Origin: Paguma larvata | Lineage: Eukaryota > Chordata > Mammalia > Carnivora > Viverridae | Assembly (NCBI GenBank): GCA_030068075.1 | Contig: CM057844.1 | Span: forward strand, 20,444,001 to 20,508,000 | Reading direction: 5' to 3' | Length of the DNA: 64,000 nucleotides | Shown here: one piece after another, positions 22,277 to 33,465 of the stretch | How positions within the stretch are numbered: the first letter of the stretch is position 1 | How the letters are laid out: each line of letters starts with the position of its first letter | The notes under the pieces: model-generated | The model's database searches: none | Told to the model about the DNA's origin: nothing | Seen by the model: the letters and a program-made list of their open reading frames with translations, nothing else | Position numbers and translations under genes: made by a program

Positions 22277-23930
22277 CCCCTTGCCTCAAGGCAGGGCAAC
22301 TCTGGAGCTCCCGGTGGGATCCGGCTGGGGCTAGACTCTGGCTGACACATCCTGCTGGGCTTCTCCCCCTGTCCCAGTCCTGCTTCACTCCCTCGCGAGA
22401 GCCCTCCTCCCTCCCTGTCTATCACAGGTACGAGACACCCCCCCCCCCGGCCCCCCCCCGGCTCGGGGGGCTGCTGCTGGGGAGATCCGACACAGCCATT
22501 TCAGGAGTCCCTCCCAAGCTCATGTTTCACGATCCTCCAGAACCACTCAGTTTCTGAGCCCGAGTCTCTAGCTTTTTCCCTGACACTATGACCTCTCAAT
22601 AGCCTTTCAGTAAATTCCTTTTGCTCGAATCGGCCAAACCTTGCTAGAGAACACAGAACCAGGGCTAGAGGGCCGGCACCAGACCCTCAAGAACACGAGC
22701 GGCGTGTCGGATTGTCCAGAAAGGGCCAGAAGGGAGTGAAAGTGACACGCGCATTCCGGTCTGGACCCCCGTGTCCCGTGGCAGGTGGGGAGGAAGCAGC
22801 CGGGTCTTTGGAGTCACGTGGCCGCCTGAGGGCGGGGTTCTGGCAGATTCTGGTCTGCTGCCACAGGATTCCAGGGTTTTAGGGCTTCAAAGACCAGTAA
22901 TGCCTAAGAGAGGTGCCCTGGGCCTGGCCTCATGCCTTATTCTGACCCTCCTCCGGGTGAGACCAGGGGCTATCCCTGCCTTGAATGTGTACCCTGCGGG
23001 CCTTGCCCTGGACACTGTACCTAACGTTCCCATGATCCTTTGTTTCTAAAGCCAGAGGAGTCCTCTTCTCTGGGTCTTGCTCAGGGGGACCCACTTGAGG
23101 TGTGCAAACATGCCTGCGCGGTGGCTGGAGGCGGCGGTTTGGGAGGCGCACGGGCAGCACGCCCACCTGTGTGCCTGTCCCTGGGGACGTGGGACGGAGC
23201 AAAGCTGCAGGGAGAGGCCAGCTCCCCCGCTGCCAGCCCTGCCGCAGGGCTCCCAAGAGCACGAGACCCCAAATTTGAACCCGGGCTTCCAGGCCATTAC
23301 GAGCACATATTAGTCAAGGTGAGATGCTCGAATGTGTATTATTAAACATTTTGTCAGCTTGAGTTATACCCTGGTTCGGTGACTCTGTTACTGCCTGGCT
23401 GTGCGACCCCGGAGGGCAAGACACAGAGGTTCTTTGCGCCACAGGGTCCCCCCACGTGAAGTGATCTGTATGAGTCCACAGATCCCTCCCAGCTGGGGCC
23501 CGCGGCTAACACGGTTACTGGCCAGCAGCCACTCCCTCCTCTTCCTCACTAGCGGAACCCCATTTTGGAAGGAGCCCGGGAGTGAACCTCAGCTGGCCTA
23601 ACACACAGCCAGTTTCTGTGTCCTAGACCTGGAGGAGCTTGGAAGTGGGGACCCTGGGTCCCCTCTGGGTCCCTGAGAGGGAAAAGGCTCAGAGGAGGGA
23701 ACCATCTTGTGGTGGCCCCCTTGCTGTGAGGAGAGACACCCAGACATGTGAGGGTGCCCGAAGGGAGTAAGGAAGCCCTGGGTGACAGCCCTGAGCCCTG
23801 AGCCAGCCACAAGACCGCCAACCTCCAACTCTGAATCCTACGAAATATTAATGTCCTGGTGGTTCAGTCACTGTTGGCCAATTAGGTGATGGTGGACTAG
23901 GGAAGGACACAGACCCAGGGGCCCAGTGCT
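22277..23930. other. intergenic, unassigned
   Basis: Contains a C-rich low-complexity tract at 22438-22460. A faint MIR-like stretch near 23340-23470 is too weak to call. Confidence 0.4.
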
Positions 23931-23953
23931 GCTGCTGCTGCTGCTGCTGCTGC
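23929..23953 (+). repeat. (CTG)8 trinucleotide repeat
   Basis: Eight perfect CTG units. It would encode poly-Leu in one frame, but no gene is supported here. Confidence 0.95.
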
Positions 23954-23954
23954 T

Positions 23955-24045
23955 TTTAATCTGTGCCTCCTTGGACAAGTCGCTCAACCTCTCTGTCCCT
24001 GTTTCCAGACAGGAAATGTCAATAAAAAATACTTCTTCCTTTCTT
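23955..24045 (+). repeat. MIR fragment
   Basis: Core pattern ccttggacaagtcgctcaac, then ctctctgtccctgtttcc. Directly follows the CTG repeat. Confidence 0.65.
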
Positions 24046-24224
24046 AGGGTTTGCATTCGAGAAGGAAGCACAGGTGAACAGTTCGGCCCAGCGCTGGCCT
24101 GTGCTCACTGCTATGGAAGTCTCTGTTGTCCTCTGTGGGTCAACAGACTCTGTAGCCTGGGTGTCCTGTGCTGTGCCCTACCACACCGAAGGAACGAGGC
24201 ACCAAAGGAACATTCGAGAAGCCT

Positions 24225-24620
24225 TCCCGGCGGGCGCCGCGGCCTCAGCTTCCCGGCTTCCCGCTCTCCCTGTGGTGCGCCCCCTTTCTCAGACGGGAGC
24301 GAGGGGCTGGGCCAGGTCCCCAGGGGTGCCCCCCCCCCCCCCCGCCAGCGGGGCCGCGGGCGCCACACTCATGCGGCTCTCAGCAGTCAGGGCACGGCTA
24401 ACGCCGCCGCCGCCCGGGTCCCCAAGGCCCTCAGAGCCTCTTCCTGTCTTCCCTTAGGCCGTCCTCGGGGCTCCTGGCCCTCCCCTCCGCAGCTTGGCGG
24501 AGGGAGGCCAGCCGACAGAGCAGGCGCCCCCTTCGGGGCAGGGCAGGCAGCCCCTGGGGACACCCGACCAGGCCAGTGGGACCCAGCTGGAGCTGAGCCC
24601 CCAGGGGCGACTCCATCCCT
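24225..24620. other. orphan CpG-rich patch
   Basis: Clustered CpGs (ggcgggcgccgcggcctcag; gccgccgccgcccgggtc) between UBOX5 and AVP, with no known gene start nearby. It could be an unannotated promoter or a CpG-rich remnant. Confidence 0.4.
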
Positions 24621-25329
24621 CCGGCCGCCACAGGCTTTTAACACTGGAGAGTGTCAGAACTACGTCTCCTCATTTATTTTGCCTCTTCCCGAGGTTGTTT
24701 TTGCGAGTAAGACTTTTTAAAAAGAGGCCTTTTCATTTCTGACTCTTTTAGACTTAATGTAACCCCCTGGAGACACCCGACGGATGTTCACACTGAGCTC
24801 TCCCTACCAGTGTTTTTTCTCACTCGGGCGTGGATCCACGCTCAGCTCCATACCTGTCCGCCCAAAGCCCAGCATTTTCTCACGTCTGTTATCCTTGGTC
24901 AGTGTATCGTCTCGGATTCAATTCAGTAAGCAGTTTGGGGTCCTCCAACTTATGCTCACTGCTGTCCACCTCCTCACAGTTGACAGGGCATTGTGTGTCC
25001 ACACTGCTGAGGGTCCTCGATCACTCTAGTGGAAAACAGGGGAGGACAGGGAGGGTAGACTTACTTCCGGCAGTAGAGTCCCTTTGGAGATGAGGCCAAC
25101 GCCCTTCCAACAGGTAGCAGGCAGGTCATGGGGTACAGCCACTGGGTTGATCTTGAGAAAAGGAGTGGAGGGACTGGGGCACTTAACTGTCACCTGTTCT
25201 CAGAAAAGACGGTCTAACGGTAAGGAAGTCCTTTAAAGAATATTCTGAGCGTTGAGGTTTAACCTGCAGACTTGGAACTCTTCGTTTTAGAAATATTTTA
25301 GAAAATCTTAACGTTTATAGCACCTTCAT
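24621..25329. other. intergenic, unassigned
   Basis: No gene or repeat recognised. Confidence 0.4.
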
Positions 25330-25455
25330 CTGATTCCCTTAAGTTCTCAGTAAGATAAGAAGTAGGGTTGGTACATCAAGCAAGTAACCTTGGGAACAGG
25401 TGTGGCTTGCCCAAGTCATATGGTAACTCCCTGGAAAGCTGAGGCCAGTACCCGG
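25330..25455 (-). repeat. MIR fragment
   Basis: Antisense MIR pattern: aggtgtggcttgcccaagtc, then tggtaactccctggaaagct. Confidence 0.6.
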
Positions 25456-25504
25456 GCCTTCCCACCCTCCCTTCCTCCTTTCCATAAGGTATTGAAAACC
25501 CTGT

Positions 25505-25738
25505 GTGGAACGCCCGGGCGGCCCAGTCGGTTGAGCATCCAACTTCGGCTCAGGTCATGATCTCCACCATTCATGAGTTCGAGCCCCACGTCGAGTTCTG
25601 TGCTGACAGCTTGGAGCCTGGAGCCTGCTTAGGAGTCTGTCTCCCTCTCTCTCTGCCCCTCCCCCACTTTCACTCTGTCTCTCTCTCTCTCGCTCTCTCT
25701 CTCTCAAAAATAAATAAACATTAAAAGAAAGGAAGAAA
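25505..25738 (+). repeat. felid SINEC
   Basis: Diverged head (cgcccgggcggcccagtcgg), extended CT body, and tail aataaataaacattaaaag. Confidence 0.9.
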
Positions 25739-26497
25739 GAAGGAAAATCCACTGTGGGACAAGCACTGTACTAGGCTTCAGTACTGAACAGGAAGATGGA
25801 GTTCTTTCCGCCCTGGGGCTTTCGATGTAGAGGGGTATAGCCATACGCACACACAAAATATAAACAGACAAATAAATGAAACGCAGGTTGTGGTATGTAC
25901 TATTAAACCCCTCAACATTGACCCAAGTTAGAAAATAATCAAGGTGGGGTGGGGGTGAGGGATGCACCAGGTGGGCAGCCAGGGAAGTCTCTTCTTAGAG
26001 GACATCAAAGTAGCCGTGTGAATCCCAGGTAGGGCTAAGGGTAGGTGAGCCTTCTAGGACAAGGAAGCAATGCATTCTGAAATTCCAAAGCAGGAGCGAA
26101 AGGAAGCAGATAGATTTGAGATATATTTTAGGGGTAGGACTAATAAAGAGTGAGGAAAGTCTCAGGTTCCACGAGGAGCAGTTGGCTGGGTGGTGGCGTG
26201 ACTGCAGTTAGGGAACCCTCAGAGAGAGCAGGGGAACAGCTAAGGATCAGGAGTTGGGTTTGACCATGTTAAGTCGGAACGGCCTATTCATTATTTAAGG
26301 GAAGGTGTCATTAGGCAGTTGTAACAACAAGTCCGGAACTCGAGGGAGAGGCCCAAGATGGAAATATGAATTGGGGAATCATTAGTTTATAGAAAATATA
26401 TAAAATCATGGGGTTAGAAGCAGTTGCCTAGAAAGAGGAGAAGAGAAGTGATACAGGAATGAGCCCTGGGATTCTCCAACATTTAGAAGTCAAGGTC

Positions 26498-26683
26498 AAG
26501 GTGCCTGCGTGGCTCAGCTGGTTGAGTGTCTGACTCTGATTTCCACTTGGTTCATGAGTTCAAGCCACCCATTGGGCTCCATGCTGACAGTGCAGAGCCT
26601 GCTTAGGGTTCTCTCTCTCCCTCTCTCTTTGCTCTACCTCCCCACCACCAACAGAATAAATGAATAAACTTAAAAAAAAAAAG
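26498..26683 (+). repeat. felid SINEC inserted in L2
   Basis: Head ggtgcctgcgtggctcagct and an A-rich tail. Nested in the L2 relic. Confidence 0.9.
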
Positions 26684-26774
26684 TCAGGGTCATAGAGGAA
26701 GAGGATGAAAAGGAGCTTGAGAAAGAATATCCAGTGTGGTAGAAAAAAAAACGAAGTGTAATTTTATTTTATCT

Positions 26775-26884
26775 TTTTTTAAAGATTTTATCCTAAGTAA
26801 TCTCTATAGTCAACATGGGGCTCGAATTCACAATCCCGCAATTAAGAGTTGCATACTGTACTGACTGAGGCAGCCTGGTGCCTT
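26775..26884 (-). repeat. older short CAN SINE in L2
   Basis: Reverse copy: tcctaagtaatctctatagt, then tgactgaggcagcctggtgc. Confidence 0.75.
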
Positions 26885-27337
26885 TGAAGTATAGTTTTAA
26901 AAAGGACAAGTACTCACCCATGTCAAATGCTGCTAGGGAGTTACGTAAAATGAGGACATAGACATGGCCACAAAATTTGGCAATATAGACGTAGTTTATG
27001 ATCTTAATAACAGGAGTTTCAGTGTGCTGGTTTCAGCAGAAGCCTGAGTGGAGACGAACAGTAAATGTTGACTTCTGGATAAAAATAGTGGATGGACCAC
27101 AATGAAAACCCAAGACAATCACTAACTCCAGGGAACCCAGAAAGTTGTTCGGGGATGAAAAGATCATCATAACATAGTATATAGCTTAGCCCAGAGAACA
27201 TATTTACAGTCTAACTCATAATACTGATCTAACCATTATGACATCATTATATCAAGAAAATGGTGAGTGGGAGAGCACTGTGGGGGGTGCAGTGGGAAGG
27301 GACTGGTGAAAGAGCTAAATCCTTTTTTAAATGACAT

Positions 27338-27536
27338 GTGTGTGCCACCTGGGACACAGTTGAGTGTCCAACTTCGGCTCAGGTCATGATCTCGCAGTTC
27401 CGGGGTTCAGGCCCTGCATCAGGCTCTGTGCTGACAACTCAGAGCCTGGAACCTGCTTCAGATTCTGTATCTCCTTCTCTCTGTCTCTCTCTCTCAAAAA
27501 TAAACATTAAATAAACAAACAAACAAATAAATAAAA
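27338..27536 (+). repeat. felid SINEC
   Basis: Head partly deleted (gccacctgggacacagttga). Tail carries (aaac)n/(aaat)n. Confidence 0.88.
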
Positions 27537-27869
27537 TGGCATGTGAATAAAGATCCATGAGTCCAGGTGTAGAAAATGCAATGATAAAGAAGGTGTGAAA
27601 AAGTAGATTTGAAAAGGGAACAAATAAGGGAAGTGTAGGAACATGGAGTGTCCAGAAGCTCCATGTGACATGTAGGGGATATATTTGAAATGCCAGTCAG
27701 CACAGTAACAAGACTTTTTCTAGCCCATGCATGTTCCAAGAAGGTGGGTATAGGGAGAAGCAGGCCTCCAGCATCTCAAGGAAGATGATGCTTGAGGTCT
27801 TTAAGGGGGCCCTGGTGTGAGAGGCAAGTCTTAGAATGACGATCTTGGTAGACGTGACTGGTTAGGACG

Positions 27870-28020
27870 TGGGTATCCTGGCCTGTGCCAGGGCCTGCCT
27901 GATCCCTTCAATTAGTGTAGCCTCATCCATCTTCAGATGATAACTCAGCCCTGAAGTGCAGAAAGGGTAAGGTGCTGGGCCAATGCCACACAGCTGGCCT
28001 AAACCGGGCCTGTGGCCTCC
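27870..28020 (-). repeat. MIR fragment
   Basis: Antisense MIR pattern: ccatcttcagatgataactc, then gccaatgccacacagctggc. Confidence 0.6.
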
Positions 28021-28183
28021 ACAACCCAGAGTCTCAGGAGGGCAACAATTGGGACCCAGCTTCTCTCCAGGCCCCATGAATGGAATGAAAACGTGCCTCC
28101 TGGGTTAACCCAGAATGCTAATCTCTCTGGAATACTCTCTTCAGTTTTTGATAATAATAATGGCATTAATAATACAATACCAT

Positions 28184-28392
28184 TGAGGCACCTGGGTGGC
28201 TCAGTCGGTTAAGCGTCTGACTTCGGCTCCGGTCATGATCTTTCAGTTCGTGAGTTCAAGGCCCATATCAAGTGAGCACAAGCCCCGCTTCGGGTGAGCC
28301 CTGCTTCCTCTCTCTCTCTCTCCTCTCTCTGCCCCTTGCTCACTTGCAACCTCTTTCCCTCTCTCAAAAAAAAAAAAAAAAAAAAAAAAAGA
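28184..28392 (+). repeat. felid SINEC with long poly(A)
   Basis: The tail is about 26 uninterrupted A, suggesting a fairly recent insertion. The middle of the body is rearranged. Confidence 0.9.
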
Positions 28393-28394
28393 AA

Positions 28395-28570
28395 GCTAAA
28401 GCTCTTATGTATTACATTACTTTAGTCCTTGCAACCCTATGTTGTGTCTAGTATCTATGTCTAGTATCTTCCCGACTTCACACTGGAAGAAAGTGAGGCA
28501 CAGAAAGAGGTCAAGTAATCTGCCCAAGTCATGAAGTTTTGAGCAACAGAGGCCAGATTCTTGACAGGCC
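28395..28570 (-). repeat. MIR fragment
   Basis: Antisense MIR: ctggaagaaagtgaggcaca, then gaaagaggtcaagtaatctg, then gcccaagtca. Confidence 0.65.
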
Positions 28571-29680
28571 ATTGGCTCTAGTGTCCTCACAGTCCCTAAG
28601 GGGATGTTCCCGAGAAGCCTGGCATCAGGTCCTGAGTGTGGCAGGTCCCTCCCTGGGACACTGGACCCCTTACAGCACTTGGTGGGGAGAAGGCAGGCAG
28701 GGCTTTCCTGCGGCACCTGGAGAGGAGGCGAAGAGCCTGGGCTGGGAGAGCTGCGGGCTGAATAAATCCTGAAAGGAGTAGTGTGGCTAGCCTGGGTCCA
28801 AGGACCGGACGGGCACGCTGGTAGCCCAGGAGAGGGAGGCTTTTGTCTCTTCATCCCAGGAGCCTGGGGTCACAAACCAGAGTCTGCTTTCCACCACAGC
28901 TTCCGTGCCCCCACTTCCACCCTAAGCCTGAGAGGATCCCTGCCCTGCTCCCGACAAACTAGGGTGGGGATTGGGGCAGGTGGCTCACCCCTCACCTTCG
29001 AACCTTACTGGGTTTGGATTTCTCCTTTCCTCCACAGAAATTCCCCTGCCTCCATATTCCCGCCTGAGAGGGGAGTGACGGGAACATGCTGAAAAGCTGT
29101 CCCCGAGGTCCCCAGCTCTGACTCCCTGAACGCTGCTCTGGATGTGTGTTTGGGGGGGCGGATACAGGAGTGTCCCCAGCTTCCCCCAGGAGTCTGTCCA
29201 CTCACCCTGGGGGAAGCGTTCAGATTCCATGTTGGTCCCTCTGCCTGGTCCACGGCAGCCATTTCCTTTAGTGGTGCAGCCGGGACAAAGCCCTCTGCCC
29301 GCATCACCTTGGGTCTGTGCTGTCCTTGGTCACTTATCCCCTCACAAGGCTAACTCTCCTCATGGAGTTCTACACACCTGACTGTCCCCTGTCTCACCAC
29401 TCCTGGGCTGGGGCCTGACCCTGCTCCTTACGCCCCAGCCACTCCGGCTTCTCTCACCACTATCTCGGGGGGCTGCATCTGGGGACAGGCTCACTGACCC
29501 CTAGCCTCTTCTGGGCTGCCAGAAAGCCTGGGGACTGTCTCCTGGAGACCCCCTCACGTCTGTCCCTCTCCTCAGGCCCAGAGAGCCACAATCACAGTCA
29601 CAGCAGCTCCTGTCACATCGCAGCCACACGGCTGCCAATGACAGCACGGAGGCCGGCACCCCTCCCCCACAGGCCCCCAC
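28571..29680. other. AVP upstream region
   Basis: About 1.1 kb of non-repetitive, moderately GC-rich DNA before the AVP promoter. No gene recognised; likely to hold AVP control elements. Confidence 0.4.
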
Positions 29681-29689
29681 AGACAGGTC

Positions 29690-29695
29690 CACGTG
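29690..29695 (+). promoter_or_regulatory. AVP: AVP promoter E-box
   Basis: Perfect CACGTG about 150 bases before the presumed transcription start. CLOCK/BMAL1 acts on an E-box at a similar place in the mouse Avp promoter (established knowledge). Equivalence here is inferred from position. Confidence 0.5.
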
Positions 29696-29811
29696 CGTCC
29701 CCAGATGTCTGAATCACTGCTGACGGCTTGGGACCTGGAGGCCGTGGGCTCCTGGGGAGCCACTGGGGAGGGGGGTGGCGGCCACGTCGTCTCCCAGGGA
29801 ACACCTGCGGA

Positions 29812-29820
29812 CATAAATAG
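29812..29820 (+). promoter_or_regulatory. AVP: AVP TATA-like box
   Basis: cataaatag, 69 bases before the ATG. It places the transcription start near 29845 and gives a short 5' leader. Confidence 0.65.
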
Positions 29821-29888
29821 GCAGCGAGCGAAGGCAGCCCAGCGCAGTCTGCACAGCGGCCCCACACGCTGCGCCCACCTGCTCCAGG

Positions 29889-31961
29889 ATGCCGGACACC
29901 ATGCTACCCGCCTGCTTCCTGGGCCTGCTGGCCTTCACCTCTGCCTGCTACTTCCAGAACTGCCCGAGGGGTGGCAAGAGGGCCACGTCTGACCTGGAGC
30001 TGAGACAGGTATGCCCGTGGCCCATCTCAGGGCCGCCCGGAGGGGACGGAGCCCTAGGGCTGGCATCTATGGTGCAGGGGCTGGGAAGGAAGGAGGGAAG
30101 TCATGGGGGAGGCAGGCTTTAGGGGACGGGCCCAGAAGAAGGGAGGCTTGGCATGGCTGGGCAGAGGGGGCCAGGCTGCTGGGCAGGCTAGGACGGGCTA
30201 CAGAACTTCCTGGACACTATCCCCAGCCAGGCAGGGGATACAGGAAAGAGAAGTGTTTCCCCAGTAACTGGGCTTGGGGCTGGTCAGGGAGAACTGGACA
30301 TCGAGGCCTCTTCTGTGTCCATGAGGGCCTCGCAGCCGCCACCAGCTCTGTCCCAGCCAGCATTGGAGGTCTTCTCCTCCTAGCCATCAGCTTCTCCTGG
30401 CCACAGCCCCCCTCCCCCCAAGCCCCACACAGAAGCTGGCTATTGCTCTGGGCTCGTTCGAGTGAGGGTGCCACCTCCCCCGAGGAAGTTCTGCTGGGTA
30501 CCTAGCCCAATTCTCCTGTGCCCAATCCGGTCGATTCCCTTTTATCCATTTTCCTTCCATTTCCATCGGAAGGAAATCCAATCACCATGCTCAGTTCTAC
30601 CCAGGCCACATGTGGCTACTGAGGAAACTAGAGTGGATAGGTGGGCAGCCCTCACAGACTACCCTTCCCTCTGCTTGGCACCTCTGGAAGCCGGAGTCAC
30701 CAAGGTGCCTCATGCTCTCCCTGGGGCTCCGGCTCCTTTCACCCACAGTTAGTCCACAGAGGTGAGCAGAGGTCAGGGCCCAGAGAGGCCCACCAGCTTG
30801 CGGTGATGAGACAGGAAAGGGGAGGAAGGGCTTGGAAGTGTTCTGGGCAGGGCAGGACTCTCCCTGCTGGCGGCGTGGGTGCTGAAGATCAAGTTTGAGC
30901 GATGGCGCCAGGGAAGAAGGTCTGAGTTATAGGAAGGGCGGTGGGCAGCTGAGAGAAGGGTGCACAGCACTGATGGCCCCAGAGCTGAGAGGGAGGGTGT
31001 CTTCCGTGTAGCCCAGGGGTGGGGGTGGGGCTCCCACAACGAAGAGGGAGGGTGCTGAGGCCTGTCACTGAGAGCGGTGTCGTCAGTCACCTGAAAACCA
31101 AGGGAGTTTAGTGGACATGAGTCCCCTCTCGTGAGCGCGGCCCCAGCGACCCCGAGCTCCGCCCTCCCAACCCCCCCGCCCCGGCCTCGCAGGGCCCACG
31201 CTCACCACCCCCTCCCGCCCTCCCTCCCACCAGTGCCTCCCCTGCGGCCCCGGGGGCCAAGGCCGCTGCTTCGGGCCCAGCATCTGCTGCGGCGACGAGC
31301 TGGGCTGCTTCCTGGGCACGGCCGAGGCGCTGCGCTGCCAGGAGGAGAACTACCTGCCGTCGCCCTGCCAGTCGGGCCACAAGCCGTGCGGGAGCGGGGG
31401 CCGCTGCGCCGCAGCCGGCATCTGCTGCAACGACGGTGAGCCGCCTGGGCGACCCGGGGATAGGCGGGGGCGGGGCCCGGGCCGGGGTCCAGGTGGGGGC
31501 GGCGCGGAGGTCCCAGTGGGCGTGGCCCCGGGGCGGGCGGGGGCGGGGTCCAGGTGGGGGCGGTGCGGAGGCCCCCCGTGGGCGTGGCCCTGGGGGGCGG
31601 GGGCGGTGCGGAGGTCCAGGTGGGCGCGGCCCAGGGCGGGCAGGGGCGGGGTCCAGGTGGGGGCGGCACGGAGGCCCGGGTGGGCGTGCCCGGGGCGGGC
31701 GGGGGCGGGGCCGGGGTCCCGCGGGCACCGCCTGGCAGATCTGGGTCGCGTCCGCGGCGCGCTCAGCCCGTGCCCCCCGCAGAGAGCTGCGCGACCGAGC
31801 CCGAGTGCCGAGAGGGCTCCGGTTTTCACCGCCGCGCGCGCGCCAGCGACCGGAACAACGGGACCCAGCTGGACGGGCCGACCGGCGCCTTGCTGCTGAG
31901 GCTGGTGCAGCTGGCGGGGGCGCCCGAGCCCGCGGAGCCCGCCCCGCCCGGCGTCTACTGA
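29889..31961 (+). CDS. AVP: vasopressin-neurophysin II-copeptin precursor
   Basis: Secreted prohormone made in hypothalamic magnocellular neurons; its nonapeptide controls water retention and vascular tone. Exons 29889-30008, 31234-31435 and 31783-31961 (GT/AG borders, phases 0 and 1) give 166 residues. Order: signal peptide (1-19), hormone CYFQNCPRG with GKR amidation/cleavage site, neurophysin II with its full cysteine set (starting [10 protein letters not shown]), an Arg-rich cleavage site, and copeptin with an N-glycosylation site NGT and a leucine-rich core. Arg at hormone position 8 makes this arginine vasopressin, not the pig lysine form. The first ATG ([10 protein letters not shown]) matches human; a second in-frame ATG follows four codons later. 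Two extra residues (Ser-Gly) precede FHRRARA relative to human. Intron 2 carries a GC-rich minisatellite. OXT lies downstream, tail to tail. Confidence 0.98.
31105..31432 (+). repeat. AVP/OXT shared (converted) tract, AVP copy
   Basis: Near-identical to OXT 41248-41575 on the opposite strand. The first 180 or so exon-2 bases differ at one site only, and about 130 bases of adjoining intron 1 (e.g. cgtgagcgcggcccc; cggcctcgcagggccc) are also alike. Confidence 0.85.
31480..31715 (+). repeat. GC-rich minisatellite in AVP intron 2
   Basis: Imperfect tandem units of about 61 bases built on ggggtccaggtgggggcgg, gcggaggtccc and gtgggcgtggcc. The ggtcc anchors sit at 31486, 31547 and 31650, with a partial unit between the last two. 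Confidence 0.85.
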
Positions 31962-31999
31962 GCAGCCCGCGCCCCGCTCCCCGCCCCCGCAGCCCGGAA

Positions 32000-32005
32000 A
32001 ATAAA
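32000..32005 (+). terminator. AVP: AVP poly(A) signal
   Basis: AATAAA 39 bases after the AVP stop, followed by a GT-rich stretch (cgagtgtgtgtctccgtc). The 3' UTR is very short. Confidence 0.9.
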
Positions 32006-32314
32006 CCTTTTAAAATGCACCCGCGAGTGTGTGTCTCCGTCTCAGTCTCCGGGGGTGGGAGAGGGGGCAGAGGAGACGGTGGGGCGCGGACCCCCCACCT
32101 CACCCGCCGCAGCTAGTCCGGGATGCGTAGAGCCAAGAGATCTTGACTCAGCAGAGTTCTAGGGACTGGGTGACGGGGGCGGGGGGGGGCGGGTGGGGGC
32201 AGAGTCAGAGCGGGGAGTAGGGCACCCTCCGGCAGAGGCGTAGAAGTAAAGGCAAGGAGGAGAAAGACATTGGTGGACAAGATAGCGAAGCAGGACAGAG
32301 AAAGCCGAAGGATG

Positions 32315-32335
32315 GAGAGAGAGAGAGAGAGAGAG
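32315..32335. repeat. (GA)n microsatellite
   Basis: About ten GA units. Confidence 0.9.
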
Positions 32336-32476
32336 CTTCAGAGGGAAGAGTGAGAGAAAGGCCGAAGGGGAGGAGCCAAGGGAGTTCCTATCCCCATTTA
32401 CATTCCAGGAGAGAGAGGCACAGCTTCAGGGACCCATCCAACACCCAAGATTTCCAGTCTATTATTTCGTTCAGGG

Positions 32477-32478
<2 letters not shown>

Positions 32479-32511
<33 letters not shown>

Positions 32512-32520
32512 GGGGGGGGG
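32479..32520. repeat. (GT)n microsatellite plus poly(G)
   Basis: About 16 GT units followed by a T and a G run, 520 bases after the AVP stop codon. A likely length polymorphism close to AVP. Confidence 0.95.
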
Positions 32521-33465
32521 CGGGAAATCACCCCAGACACAGCAGAGAGAGGGCCAGGTACTATCCGTCCAGGAGGAAGCTAAGCAGCTCTCATGGGGGC
32601 CCTTCAGCCAGAGTGGGAGACGGAGCCTATCGAGACCCTAACTACATGCCCCGCATCCGTGCCGCCTCACAGACCAACAAATAATCGTTAGCGGCATTCC
32701 TTATGATCCTTGACCACAGTTAGACATGAAGACCCCGAGATACGCACTCAGAACCACAAACACAACAGAGTCAGCCACGGGCAGGCTCACACACTCAAAT
32801 TAGGACCGTCCACCCTTTGACACTTGCAGCTTCAGGGAGACGTCCTTTGGCATTTGGCCTATGCTATTCTGTGTCCCTGCTTCGTTCTTGTCCCTTCTAT
32901 TCCTTTATCCCCTTTGCGCCTCACGCCCCTCTCCTTCCCCATCCTCCAGCTCCTTGGCCCCCTCTCTTGCTTCTCTCCTTGTCCCATTACATCCCTCCCT
33001 TGCCCCTCTGCCCTCTCATCCCCTCTGTTACCTCCCATCCTCTCTCTCTGCTCCCTCTGTTCTCCACATTCTGCCCTCTGGATTTCTTGCTCCAGGCCTT
33101 GGGGTGACAAGAGGCTGCATCTTCTCTGGAATCTTCCACTGACTTAGAGGCCAGGAGGGAGCAAAGAGAGAGAAGACACTTTGTGCCCTGACCCCAACAA
33201 CTTGCCTCGGGGCAAAGCCTTATGACCAGGTTCCCGTGCCAAGCCAAGGTCAAGTTCTTTTCTGATCTTAGAGCTCTGTTTGCTGTCACTCCTGACCTGC
33301 CTCAGTGCCCATCATGATTAAATGTTGAAAGAGGGCAAGAGCTGTGTGGGCTTTTATCCCTATGGTCTCCTGCCACTGTTCTGGTATGGCCCATCCAGGG
33401 CTGGTCCCAGGTCTTGGTAGAACTGGGGCAGGACCAGACCTAATAAGAACTTAGAAACCCTTCAA

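Larger units (their letters stand above)
25745..27200 (-). mobile_element. L2 relic, antisense, split by SINEs
   Basis: Reads as the complement of L2. Landmarks are cagggaagtctcttcttaga, then aggagttgggtttgaccatg, then gtcaaatgctgctagggagt (complement of the L2 reverse-transcriptase region). SINEs at 26498 and 26775 interrupt it. Confidence 0.65.
32010..33440. other. AVP-OXT intergenic region, proximal part
   Basis: Largely non-repetitive apart from simple repeats. In rodents the sequence downstream of Avp helps direct Oxt expression (established knowledge); whether this stretch does so here is unknown. Confidence 0.4.

Noticed and set aside
23926..24720. 264-codon plus-strand frame beginning in the CTG repeat
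   Set aside because: It starts with poly-Leu from a microsatellite, runs through a MIR and CpG-rich DNA, and shows no family likeness or splice logic.
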